From an uncultured Bacteroidales bacterium (lineage in GTDB: Bacteria > Bacteroidota > Bacteroidia > Bacteroidales > CAIXZF01): a DNA stretch of 64,000 nucleotides. The notes beneath the pieces were generated by a model. The model ran no database searches, was not told the origin of the DNA, and was given only the letters and a program-made list of their open reading frames with translations. The position numbers were made by a program, and so were the translations under genes. Position 1 is the first letter of the stretch; each line of letters opens with the position of its first letter. Positions 8,474-15,041 of the stretch are shown in pieces. The stretch is from the NCBI GenBank assembly GCA_903923925.1, contig CAIXZF010000035.1, positions 124,001-188,000 on the forward strand. Reading direction: 5' to 3'.

Positions 8474-9001
8474 CTATTTAGTATCAATCGATTCGCCTTT
8501 GGCAACTTTCTTCACCAATTCAATTAGTTCGAGCTCAGCACCTTCAGCAAAAGAAGTATGCTGCCATACGATTTCACCTTTTCCGTTTAATAAAAATGTA
8601 TGAGGGATCATGTTAACATTCATTGCACGTTTAAAGTCACTGTTCTGATCCAGCAAAACCTCATAATCCCAGTTTTTACTTTCTACTGTTGGTTTTACCC
8701 TTGAACTTGAGCGTGAATCATCAATGGAAACAGCATAAAGTTTTACCCCAGTTTCTTTTACCCAATCCGGATATACCTCAGAAATGGTTGTAAGTTCTTT
8801 GACGCAAGGTTTACACCAAAGTGCCCAGAATGAAACTATCATGGGCTTGCCATTGTTTGAGAGACTGGCAGTATTAATTGTTTTACCATCAACCGTTTTA
8901 ATGTCAATTGACGGTAATTTGCTGGTTTTTGGAGCAGTTTCCTGAGAAAAAGCAGAAATTGTGACCATTATTCCAACAAAAATCAATGATAAATACTTCA
9001 T
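8474..9001 (-). CDS. TlpA/ResA-like periplasmic thioredoxin
   Basis: A 175-residue precursor with a signal peptide (cleavage near FSQ, residue 20) and a single TlpA/ResA thioredoxin domain. The active site is FWALWCKPC with Cys63 and Cys66; the cis-Pro loop is at NMIPHTFLL. CKPC is an uncommon dipeptide for this family (CxPC is usual), and no membrane anchor follows the signal, so the protein should be soluble in the periplasm. It would reduce or exchange disulfides in exported proteins. It is the first gene of an operon with the DUF6029 barrel and Omp28 lipoprotein, both of which have cysteine pairs and are plausible partners. A promoter-like box lies at 9042-9049. Confidence 0.88.
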   Translation of the reverse strand: MKYLSLIFVGIMVTISAFSQETAPKTSKLPSIDIKTVDGKTINTASLSNNGKPMIVSFWALWCKPCVKELTTISEVYPDWVKETGVKLYAVSIDDSRSSSRVKPTVESKNWDYEVLLDQNSDFKRAMNVNMIPHTFLLNGKGEIVWQHTSFAEGAELELIELVKKVAKGESIDTK

Positions 9002-9041
9002 AGGGAAGAAATTAGGTGTTAAAAATTGTGATTTTGGGCTA

Positions 9042-9049
9042 CAAAATTA
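9042..9049 (-). promoter_or_regulatory. -7 promoter box (TAATTTTG) for the TlpA/DUF6029/Omp28 operon
   Basis: Read on the minus strand this is TAATTTTG, an exact match to the Bacteroidota TANNTTTG box. A partial -33 element (ATTG) starts about 19 bases upstream. Transcription would begin near 9036, leaving a leader of about 35 bases before the start codon at 9001. Confidence 0.5.
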
Positions 9050-9063
9050 GGTATTTCTTTTGA

Positions 9064-10044
9064 TCAGGCAATATAAACTTCCAATATCTGTGCCATAGGT
9101 TTCGGGTTAAGCAAAACTATATTTAACTCATTGGGAATCAATACACAATCTCCTGTTTTTACATGAATTGTTCCTTGATCCCATCCCAAGTCATATGCTC
9201 CTGACACGCAGGTGTGAATTATAAAGGAATCTAGTTCCGAGTAATCTTTTCGTATTGATTTACTAATGTTTATAATTCCAGTATTAAAAAACGGTGACTT
9301 AACCACAGAGGTCGTACCATTCTCTTTTAAAGAATAATGAGTCTTGTAATCCTCCTCAACAGTAAAATCGATGGCATCAATTGCCTGATCAGTATGGAGT
9401 TCCCGTAAAATCCCCCTGTGGTCAATCCGGTCCCAGTCGTAAATGCGGTAAGTAATATCCGAAGTTTGCTGAATTTCAGCCAGTAACATACCTGGTCCAA
9501 GAGCATGAACCCGCCCTGCCGGCGTATAGTATACCTCACCTGCTTTAACTTTTTCAATGTTCAAAACACTTTTGAGGGTTTTATTATTGAGATGGGTAAG
9601 ATATTCCTGTTTATTTATTTTTGTCTTAAAGCCTGTGATAAGCTCAGCTTCATCATCTGCCTGGATAATATACCACATCTCTGTCTTACCATTTCCGGCA
9701 TGTCGCTTCATTGCCAGTTCATCATCAGGATGTACCTGAATAGAAAGGTAATCGTTAGTGTCCAGAATTTTCACAAGAATCGGGAATTCTGTGCCATATT
9801 TCTCATAAACCTGGTCGCCGAGCAGGTCGCCCATGTAAATTTCCGCAAGTTCGTTCAGCTCGTTTCCTTCAAGAAATCCTTCGCTAACAATTGTCTGATG
9901 CCCATTAACCCCGGAAAGTACCCAGGCTTCTCCGCAATTCGGAATATCTCCAACATTTTGCCCAAGTACATTTTTTATTTTTTGTCCTCCCCAGATTTTG
10001 TCCAGGAAAAGAGGTTTGAATTTTAAAGGATATAGCGTGTTCAT
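9064..10044 (-). CDS. manA: Mannose-6-phosphate isomerase, class I
   Basis: Interconverts mannose-6-phosphate and fructose-6-phosphate, linking glycolysis to GDP-mannose and surface polysaccharide synthesis; cytosolic zinc enzyme. The 326-residue length fits the short type I form found in Firmicutes and Bacteroidota. Zinc ligands are visible: the QVHP motif (103-106) with His105, Glu122 in KTEMWYI, and His180 in YTPAGRVHALG. The N-terminal KPLFLDKIWGG segment is also typical. It has its own minus-strand transcription start region; TAAAAGTA at 10090-10097 is a one-mismatch -7 box. GDP-mannose made through this enzyme would feed the GDP-mannose epimerase-like gene at 39.7 kb. Confidence 0.92.
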   Translation of the reverse strand: MNTLYPLKFKPLFLDKIWGGQKIKNVLGQNVGDIPNCGEAWVLSGVNGHQTIVSEGFLEGNELNELAEIYMGDLLGDQVYEKYGTEFPILVKILDTNDYLSIQVHPDDELAMKRHAGNGKTEMWYIIQADDEAELITGFKTKINKQEYLTHLNNKTLKSVLNIEKVKAGEVYYTPAGRVHALGPGMLLAEIQQTSDITYRIYDWDRIDHRGILRELHTDQAIDAIDFTVEEDYKTHYSLKENGTTSVVKSPFFNTGIINISKSIRKDYSELDSFIIHTCVSGAYDLGWDQGTIHVKTGDCVLIPNELNIVLLNPKPMAQILEVYIA

Positions 10045-10167
10045 GATATTGAGTTTTATTACTGAACATGTAGGTCTTTTCTGATGGTATAAAAGTAATG
10101 AATGCTTGTTAATGTTGGAAAAGAAAGTGTTTTTGTTGCAAATACAATAGTTTCAAAAGAAAGTTTA

Positions 10168-10175
10168 TATCTTTG
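10168..10175 (+). promoter_or_regulatory. -7 promoter box (TATCTTTG) of the MgtE_N/CBS-NRAMP operon
   Basis: TATCTTTG is an exact match to TANNTTTG. No perfect -33 element lies at the usual distance. Transcription would start near 10180, so the first large gene has a leader of about 150 bases, far longer than the 5-40 bases implied at most other promoters in this window. The leader contains a 13-codon ORF and a hairpin. Confidence 0.5.
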
Positions 10176-10240
10176 CACCTGAGGCATGTTTTTTAATATG
10201 CTGAAAATGACTAGTTTAGATAATTAATAAGAATACGAAA

Positions 10241-10282
10241 ATGGACGATGGACCTGCGGGTAAACCTGAAATTATAATATAA
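10241..10282 (+). CDS. Putative leader peptide MDDGPAGKPEIII
   Basis: A 13-codon ORF in the long leader of the MgtE_N/CBS-NRAMP operon, with an A-rich upstream context (GAATACGAAA) of the kind Bacteroidota ribosomes use. The peptide begins with two Asp residues and has two Pro residues and a Glu before three Ile codons (ATT ATA ATA). In enterobacteria the mgtA leader peptide MgtL, also acidic and proline-rich, destabilises translating ribosomes at low Mg2+ and so switches the downstream gene. A similar role here is inference from composition and context only; an ORF of this length can occur by chance. Confidence 0.35.
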   Translation: MDDGPAGKPEIII

Positions 10283-10285
10283 ATC

Positions 10286-10323
10286 GCGGAGTGTTGTCCT
10301 ATCCGATTGAGGCATCTTTCCGC
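10286..10323 (+). promoter_or_regulatory. Hairpin in leader just before the CBS gene start
   Basis: GCGGA at 10286-10290 pairs perfectly with TCCGC at 10319-10323, enclosing 28 bases in which CCT and AGG can form a short inner stem. It begins 4 bases after the leader-peptide stop codon and ends 8 bases before the first ATG of the downstream gene, so it could respond to ribosome position and hide the start region. There is no T-run after it, so it does not look like an intrinsic terminator. I see no match to the M-box or to the yybP-ykoY manganese riboswitch cores. Confidence 0.35.
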
Positions 10324-10330
10324 TAAAAAC

Positions 10331-11608
10331 ATGGAAGGAATTGCTATGACCTCGATCAACACCTTTTACCTTAGCCGTATTATCGGTCATAAGGTAGTAT
10401 CAGAGCATAGAAAAGCAGTTGGGAAGTTAATGGATCTGGCCGTTGAAATGAATTCAGTCAGGCCCAGGGTTATTGCAGCCAAAGTAAAGTTTGGATCTCA
10501 GCCTATTCTCATCGATTTTGCCAATCTAACTGTTCAGAAACACAACAGCCAGTACCACATTGAATGCAGCCGAATAGAAGAAGTTGATACTCCTAAGGAT
10601 AACGTGTTATTCCTGATGAAACACGTTATGGATAAGCAGATTGTTGACATTGACGGAAGAAAACTTGAACGTGTAAATGATATCAGACTAGCTTACCTTT
10701 CCTCTGGCTTATTTGTTGTAGCTGTTGATGTTGGTACAGAAGGTCTGTTTCGAAGACTTTCAATGTCGAAATCAATAAACAAGGGACTAAAACCATTTGG
10801 TACAGCTTTACCCAGCAAGCTTATTTTATGGGATGATGTTGCTGCAATTGGTTTATCCAATGAAGGAATAAAACTTTCAAAAGAGCAAAGTAAACTTGAA
10901 ACTCTCCATCCTTCGGATCTCGCTGATATTCTGGAAGACCTTGATCATAAAACACAAGTTGCCGTTTTTGAATCCCTTGATGAAGAAAAAGCAGCTGATG
11001 TTCTTGAAGAAATGGAGACAGAAGCTCAGGTAAACCTCCTCGAGAGTTTATCTGTGGAAAAAGCTGCCGACGTGCTCGAAAAAATGCCGGCAGATGAGGT
11101 TGCTGATATTCTTGATGACCTCGAAAAGGAAAGAGTAGAGGAGCTTCTGGAGGAAATGGAGGATACTGCTTCTGATGAAGTTAGGGAACTTATGGAGTAC
11201 CCCGAGAATTCTGTCGGAAGCCTGATGACAACAGATTTCTTTAGTTTCAATGAAAAAATGACAGTCGATGAAACGCTTAAAGAACTTCGCAGGCTAAAAC
11301 CACCTTCAGATTCTATCTATTACCTTTATGTGCTGGATGATCTGGATAGACTTGTTGCTACCGTTTCGCTCAGAGACCTGATTGTTGCTGAACCAAGTAC
11401 TTCCCTGGAACAGATCATGAACAGGAAAGTTATAAAAGTTCATGATAATGAACGAATAGATTCCCTGGCTGAGATCATTTCAAAATACAACCTTATCGCA
11501 ATTCCTGTAATTGATAAAAAACAAAAAATGGCTGGAATGGTAATTATTGATGACGTTGTATTTACGTTGCTTAAAACCAGGCGTAGAAAAACTCTAAAGG
11601 AAGATTGA
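10331..11608 (+). CDS. PRC-barrel / MgtE N-terminal / CBS-pair regulatory protein
   Basis: About 425 residues with no membrane segments. Two PRC-barrel-like beta domains come first (about residues 10-150, e.g. LSRIIGHKVVSEHRKAVGK and DIDGRKLERVNDIRLAYL), then an MgtE_N superhelical domain (about 190-300) of repeated LADIL/AADVL units (LHPSDLADILEDL, EKAADVLEEM, DEVADILDDL), then a CBS pair (about 300-415). In MgtE the MgtE_N and CBS modules bind Mg2+ and gate the channel; here the channel domain is missing and a separate NRAMP-related transporter gene starts 1 base later. It therefore probably senses Mg2+ for that transporter. The start is 10331 (A-rich context, MEGIAM) or 10346 (MTSINTF, preceded by AAGGA); a TTG at 10307 is unlikely. 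Confidence 0.82.
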   Translation: MEGIAMTSINTFYLSRIIGHKVVSEHRKAVGKLMDLAVEMNSVRPRVIAAKVKFGSQPILIDFANLTVQKHNSQYHIECSRIEEVDTPKDNVLFLMKHVMDKQIVDIDGRKLERVNDIRLAYLSSGLFVVAVDVGTEGLFRRLSMSKSINKGLKPFGTALPSKLILWDDVAAIGLSNEGIKLSKEQSKLETLHPSDLADILEDLDHKTQVAVFESLDEEKAADVLEEMETEAQVNLLESLSVEKAADVLEKMPADEVADILDDLEKERVEELLEEMEDTASDEVRELMEYPENSVGSLMTTDFFSFNEKMTVDETLKELRRLKPPSDSIYYLYVLDDLDRLVATVSLRDLIVAEPSTSLEQIMNRKVIKVHDNERIDSLAEIISKYNLIAIPVIDKKQKMAGMVIIDDVVFTLLKTRRRKTLKED

Positions 11609-11609
11609 G

Positions 11610-12863
11610 ATGATGCTAGCCCAGAAAACCAAGCGAATATCAATTGGTCGGAGAATTGCCATTTTTATGGCTATTCTGGGTCCTGGTATTATAACCGGCA
11701 GTGTGGATAATGATGCAGGAGGCATAACTACATATTCTGTTGCAGGAGCTGTTTATGGATACAATATGTTGTGGACCTTATTGCCTGCTTTTATTGTTCT
11801 CATCGTGGTTCAGGAAATGAATGCCAGAATGGGAATCGTTACAGGCAAAGGTCTTGCGGATTTAATCCGGGAAAATGCACGTGTTAAGCTATCTTTTCTA
11901 ATTTTTGCTGCCCTTCTTCTTACAGACCTTGGGAATACTACTACCGAATTTGCTGGTGTTGCTGGTAGCATGGCGGTTTTTGGAGTCAGCAAATATATTT
12001 CTGTACCTCTGGTTGGCTTTGGAGTCTGGTTACTTGCTTTGCGCGGAACATACCGTTTCATCGAAAAAGTGTTCCTGATATTCAGTGTATTCCTGCTAAC
12101 ATATGTGGTTTCTGCATTCCTTGGGAAACCTCATTGGTCAGAAATTGGACATGCGCTGATTAGCCCTAAAATTGAACTAAATATCGCCTACATTACTATG
12201 GTAGTTGGTATTATCGGAACTACAATAGCACCATGGATGCAGTTTTATATGCAAAGTGCAGTAATTGAGAAGGGCCTTAAACAGGAAGATTATAAGTTTG
12301 CTGTCGTTGATGTTATTATTGGTTGTATCGCAACTGTTGTTGTTGCCTTTTTTATCATTGTTGCTTGCGGGGCTACTCTCCATCAGAACGGCGTTACAAT
12401 AAATGAAGCTAAGGATGCTGCCTTATCTCTTAAACCTCTTGCTGGTAATTTTGCTTCGCAGGTTTTTGCCTTTGGTTTGTTTGTTGCATCTGTTTTTGCT
12501 GCTACTGTGCTTCCCGTGGCCACCTCTTTCTATATCTGCCAGGCATTTGGCTTTGAGGCTGGACTTGATAAAAAATTCAAAGAAGCTCCACAGTTTTATT
12601 CGCTATATACCTTCATGCTTGTCGTGTCAATGGGAATTATTCTAATTCCTGATGCTCCTTTGATTCAGATAACGATTTGGTCGCAGGTTTTGAATGGGGT
12701 ATTATTACCTGTTGTTTTGGTAAGTATGATGTTGCTAATCAACAAGAAAGAGATTATGGGAGAGTATACGAATAACTCTTTGCAGAATATAATTGGATGG
12801 TCAACTGTTATCATTCTGGTTGGATTATCCCTTACTCTTGTCGTTTTAAATGTGTTTACTTAA
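11610..12863 (+). CDS. NRAMP-related divalent metal transporter, probable Mg2+ type (NRMT)
   Basis: A 417-residue inner-membrane protein with about 11 hydrophobic segments and the NRAMP/SLC11 fold (GPGIITGSVDNDAGG in TM1, GIVTGKGLADL after TM2). The ion-binding motifs are not canonical: DPGN of TM1 is DNDA, and the MPHN-type motif of TM6 is APWM (GTTIAPWMQFY), so the metal-coordinating Met is Ala. In NRAMP-related magnesium transporters loss of this Met goes with transport of Mg2+ rather than Mn2+/Fe2+. The start codon comes 1 base after the stop of the MgtE_N/CBS gene, so the two are translationally coupled, which also points to Mg2+. Transport of another hard cation cannot be excluded. Confidence 0.85.
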   Translation: MMLAQKTKRISIGRRIAIFMAILGPGIITGSVDNDAGGITTYSVAGAVYGYNMLWTLLPAFIVLIVVQEMNARMGIVTGKGLADLIRENARVKLSFLIFAALLLTDLGNTTTEFAGVAGSMAVFGVSKYISVPLVGFGVWLLALRGTYRFIEKVFLIFSVFLLTYVVSAFLGKPHWSEIGHALISPKIELNIAYITMVVGIIGTTIAPWMQFYMQSAVIEKGLKQEDYKFAVVDVIIGCIATVVVAFFIIVACGATLHQNGVTINEAKDAALSLKPLAGNFASQVFAFGLFVASVFAATVLPVATSFYICQAFGFEAGLDKKFKEAPQFYSLYTFMLVVSMGIILIPDAPLIQITIWSQVLNGVLLPVVLVSMMLLINKKEIMGEYTNNSLQNIIGWSTVIILVGLSLTLVVLNVFT

Positions 12864-12874
12864 TTTAACATTAA

Positions 12875-13432
12875 ATGGTTATCATTGGAATAACAGGAAC
12901 ACTTGGTGCCGGCAAAGGTACAATTGTTGAATACTTGATATCAAAGAAAGGCTTCTTGCACTTTAGTGTAAGAGCTTTTGTTACTGAAGAAATTGTTCGC
13001 CGGGAACTGGAAATTAATCGTGATAGCATGGTTCTGGTGGCGAATGAACTCAGAGCCTTGAATGGGCCTGCTTATATGGCAGAAGCACTCTTCGAAAGAG
13101 CACAGCTTAGCGGCAAAAATTGCATAATTGAAAGCATAAGAACTCCGGCAGAAGTTGAGATTCTTAAAAAGAAATCAACATTTTATTTATTCGCTGTTGA
13201 TGCCAGACCGGAAATCCGGTACAAACGAATAAGGGAGAGAGGTTCTGAAACCGATAGAGTATCGTATCAGAATTTTCTTGATAATGAAGAACGGGAAATG
13301 GAATCTAACGATCCTAATCACCAGAATATCCGCCTTTGTATTGATATGGCTGATTTCGTCTTCAATAATGACAAGAGTATTAATAATTTGCAGGTACAGC
13401 TTGATGGTGTGCTTGATAAAATATTGCCTTAA
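12875..13432 (+). CDS. P-loop nucleotide-kinase-like protein (dNMP/dephospho-CoA kinase fold)
   Basis: A 185-residue soluble protein with Walker A loop GTLGAGKGT (8-16) in the opening MVIIGITG, a lid-like basic segment RYKRIRERGSETDR (about 108-121), and the DxxR-type helix region IVRRELE. It resembles the dephospho-CoA kinase/UPF0200/phage dNMP-kinase group, but the true CoaE cannot be distinguished by eye. The gene ends 8 bases before the dCMP deaminase gene. Fungal dCMP deaminases and the anti-phage deaminase AvcD carry a P-loop kinase-like domain fused to the deaminase, so a functional pair is plausible: supplying, sensing or phosphorylating (d)NMPs. It starts 11 bases after the NRAMP gene and may share its transcript. 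Confidence 0.75.
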   Translation: MVIIGITGTLGAGKGTIVEYLISKKGFLHFSVRAFVTEEIVRRELEINRDSMVLVANELRALNGPAYMAEALFERAQLSGKNCIIESIRTPAEVEILKKKSTFYLFAVDARPEIRYKRIRERGSETDRVSYQNFLDNEEREMESNDPNHQNIRLCIDMADFVFNNDKSINNLQVQLDGVLDKILP

Positions 13433-13440
13433 CAAGAACT

Positions 13441-13953
13441 ATGGAAAACAGTAACTATACAAGTCATTATACCAGGCCTACCTGGGATGAATATTTCATG
13501 GAGGTTGCAAATACAATCGCAAAACGTGCAACATGCGACAGAGGTCGGAGTGGATGTGTGATTGCCAGGAATAAACAAATCCTTGTAACCGGATATGTCG
13601 GGTCTCCGCTGGGTTTACCACATTGCGATGAAGTAGGGCATCTTTTTAAACAAGTAACACACGAGGATGGCAAGGTAACCAACCATTGTGTCCGTACAGT
13701 TCATGCAGAGCAAAATGCAATTTGCCAGGCTGCTAAGCTTGGTGTTTCACTCGATGGAGCAACACTTTATTGCAGAATGACACCCTGCCGTACTTGCGCA
13801 ATGCTGATTATTAATTGCGGTATTGTGAGGGTTGTTTGCGAATTTAAGTATCATGCCGGTATTGAATCCGAAGGACTTTTCGATGAAGCAGGTGTAAAAC
13901 TGGATTATGTGAATACCGAAATACTTCAGTATTCAAGGCAAAAATCAGAATAG
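13441..13953 (+). CDS. Deoxycytidylate (dCMP) deaminase
   Basis: Zinc enzyme that deaminates dCMP to dUMP for thymidylate synthesis; cytosolic, usually a hexamer regulated by dCTP/dTTP. It has 170 residues with the cytidine-deaminase zinc motifs HAEQNA (His88, Glu90) and PCRTC (Cys116, Cys119). The inserted segment with HCDEVGHLF (61-69) and NHCVRTVHAE is characteristic of dCMP deaminases rather than tRNA or riboflavin deaminases. It follows the P-loop kinase-like gene with an 8-base gap, and a clear terminator lies 5 bases after its stop, so it closes the operon. Confidence 0.93.
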   Translation: MENSNYTSHYTRPTWDEYFMEVANTIAKRATCDRGRSGCVIARNKQILVTGYVGSPLGLPHCDEVGHLFKQVTHEDGKVTNHCVRTVHAEQNAICQAAKLGVSLDGATLYCRMTPCRTCAMLIINCGIVRVVCEFKYHAGIESEGLFDEAGVKLDYVNTEILQYSRQKSE

Positions 13954-13958
13954 TTAAC

Positions 13959-13994
13959 AAAAAGAGACTGCTTTATACAAAACAGCCTCTTTTT
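13959..13994 (+). terminator. Intrinsic terminator after the dCMP deaminase gene
   Basis: Twelve-base arms (AAAAAGAGACTG and CAGCCTCTTTTT, one mismatch) enclose a 12-base loop, and the 3' arm ends in five T. The A-run at the 5' side and T-run at the 3' side make it usable in both directions, serving also the convergent thioredoxin gene that ends at 14025. Confidence 0.8.
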
Positions 13995-14024
13995 CAAGAA
14001 ATCTTTATTCCCCTATTCGAACTA

Positions 14025-14846
14025 TTATTTTTGTACGTGCAATTTTGAAGTCATTAGTAACTGATCATCATAAAGAGCCCTCACAAGATATGTTCCCATT
14101 GGCAGCTCAGGGATGTTCATTTTTAGTTGTTGTCCGCCACTGTTGAGATCTAATGTTTTTTCTGCAAGGTTACGTCCCATCATATCTATAACCTGCAAAG
14201 TTACTTTTCCAGCCTTTTTAAGATTCAACTCAACAAAAAATGCATCAGTTGCGGGGTTTGGATAGATTTTACCAGTCGATGCAGAAGCGATTTCCACTAC
14301 GCTTGAGTAACAGTTTGTGGGTGTTAAAACACCTGAAGGGAATCTTGCTTCAATATCAGCTATTGTATTAATTGGCCAGATATCAGTAGCAATAAATGTG
14401 GAATCCGGGCCAATCAGGCAAATAGTAGGATATGCTGCAGGACTAAAAACACCTGCAACGGCTGAACCACCATTCATTCCCGCCCATTGAGGATAAGTAT
14501 CAGCTGTATCACCACCTGAATTCAGAATGAAAGTAAAAAGCAAAGCATTAGTGCCAATTGGATCACATTCGTTTCCCAATACTATAACATTACCTTGATT
14601 ACAACCATATTTATGATAGAACTGATCAATTTTAGGAGCTGTAGCCAGGCAGGGTCCGCACCAGTATGCAAAAAAATCGATAACCACATATTTCCCCTGA
14701 CTGCAGTATTCATACAGATGGTGGGTCTGACCGTGATAATCCGTTGATGTAAAGTCAGGAGCCACTGAGCCAATCGAGAAAGGAAGCTGAGCACGCACTC
14801 CGAAAAGCATAACAGCCATTACAAATGTCAATGTAAATTTCTTCAT
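14025..14846 (-). CDS. Secreted thioredoxin-domain protein with T9SS type A tail
   Basis: The 273-residue precursor has a signal peptide (MKKFTLTFVMAVMLFGVRAQ), a redoxin/TlpA-like domain (about 25-180) with active site AYWCGPC, and a T9SS C-terminal domain (about 193-273) with the KIYPNPATD motif and the closing segment MGTYLVRAL...LHVQK. The tail would direct it across the outer membrane through the SprA-containing T9SS, so this is a thiol enzyme on or outside the cell surface. Extra cysteines (YGCNQGN, NECDP, TICLIG, NCYSS) might form disulfides. It stands alone, convergent to the dCMP deaminase operon. The 195 bases upstream hold no convincing minus-strand promoter. Confidence 0.87.
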   Translation of the reverse strand: MKKFTLTFVMAVMLFGVRAQLPFSIGSVAPDFTSTDYHGQTHHLYEYCSQGKYVVIDFFAYWCGPCLATAPKIDQFYHKYGCNQGNVIVLGNECDPIGTNALLFTFILNSGGDTADTYPQWAGMNGGSAVAGVFSPAAYPTICLIGPDSTFIATDIWPINTIADIEARFPSGVLTPTNCYSSVVEIASASTGKIYPNPATDAFFVELNLKKAGKVTLQVIDMMGRNLAEKTLDLNSGGQQLKMNIPELPMGTYLVRALYDDQLLMTSKLHVQK

Positions 14847-15024
14847 AAAAATTTTAGATTAGTTAGTACAATTATATGAATTAATTTAACAAGTTGTTAA
14901 GATTTTTCTTTTAGTTTTGTAATTGAGACATTGAATCCTGTTTTGCTGCATTAATATTGTTTTAATAGGTTTCTGATAGCTCTGAGTTCATGTTTTTTTA
15001 TTTAGATTAGTAATTTTAGGTATA

Positions 15025-15032
15025 TAATTTTG
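15025..15032 (+). promoter_or_regulatory. -7 promoter box (TAATTTTG) for the pentapeptide-repeat gene
   Basis: An exact TANNTTTG match with a partial -33 element TTTAG about 20 bases upstream. The box ends 9 bases before the start codon at 15042, so transcription would begin only about 3-5 bases before the ATG and the mRNA would be nearly leaderless. Confidence 0.5.
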
Positions 15033-15041
15033 TAAGAACTG

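Noticed and set aside
10180-10330. Known Mn2+ (yybP-ykoY) or Mg2+ (M-box) riboswitch in the leader of the NRAMP operon
   Set aside because: The conserved core motifs of these classes could not be found by eye; only a simple hairpin and a short ORF are visible.
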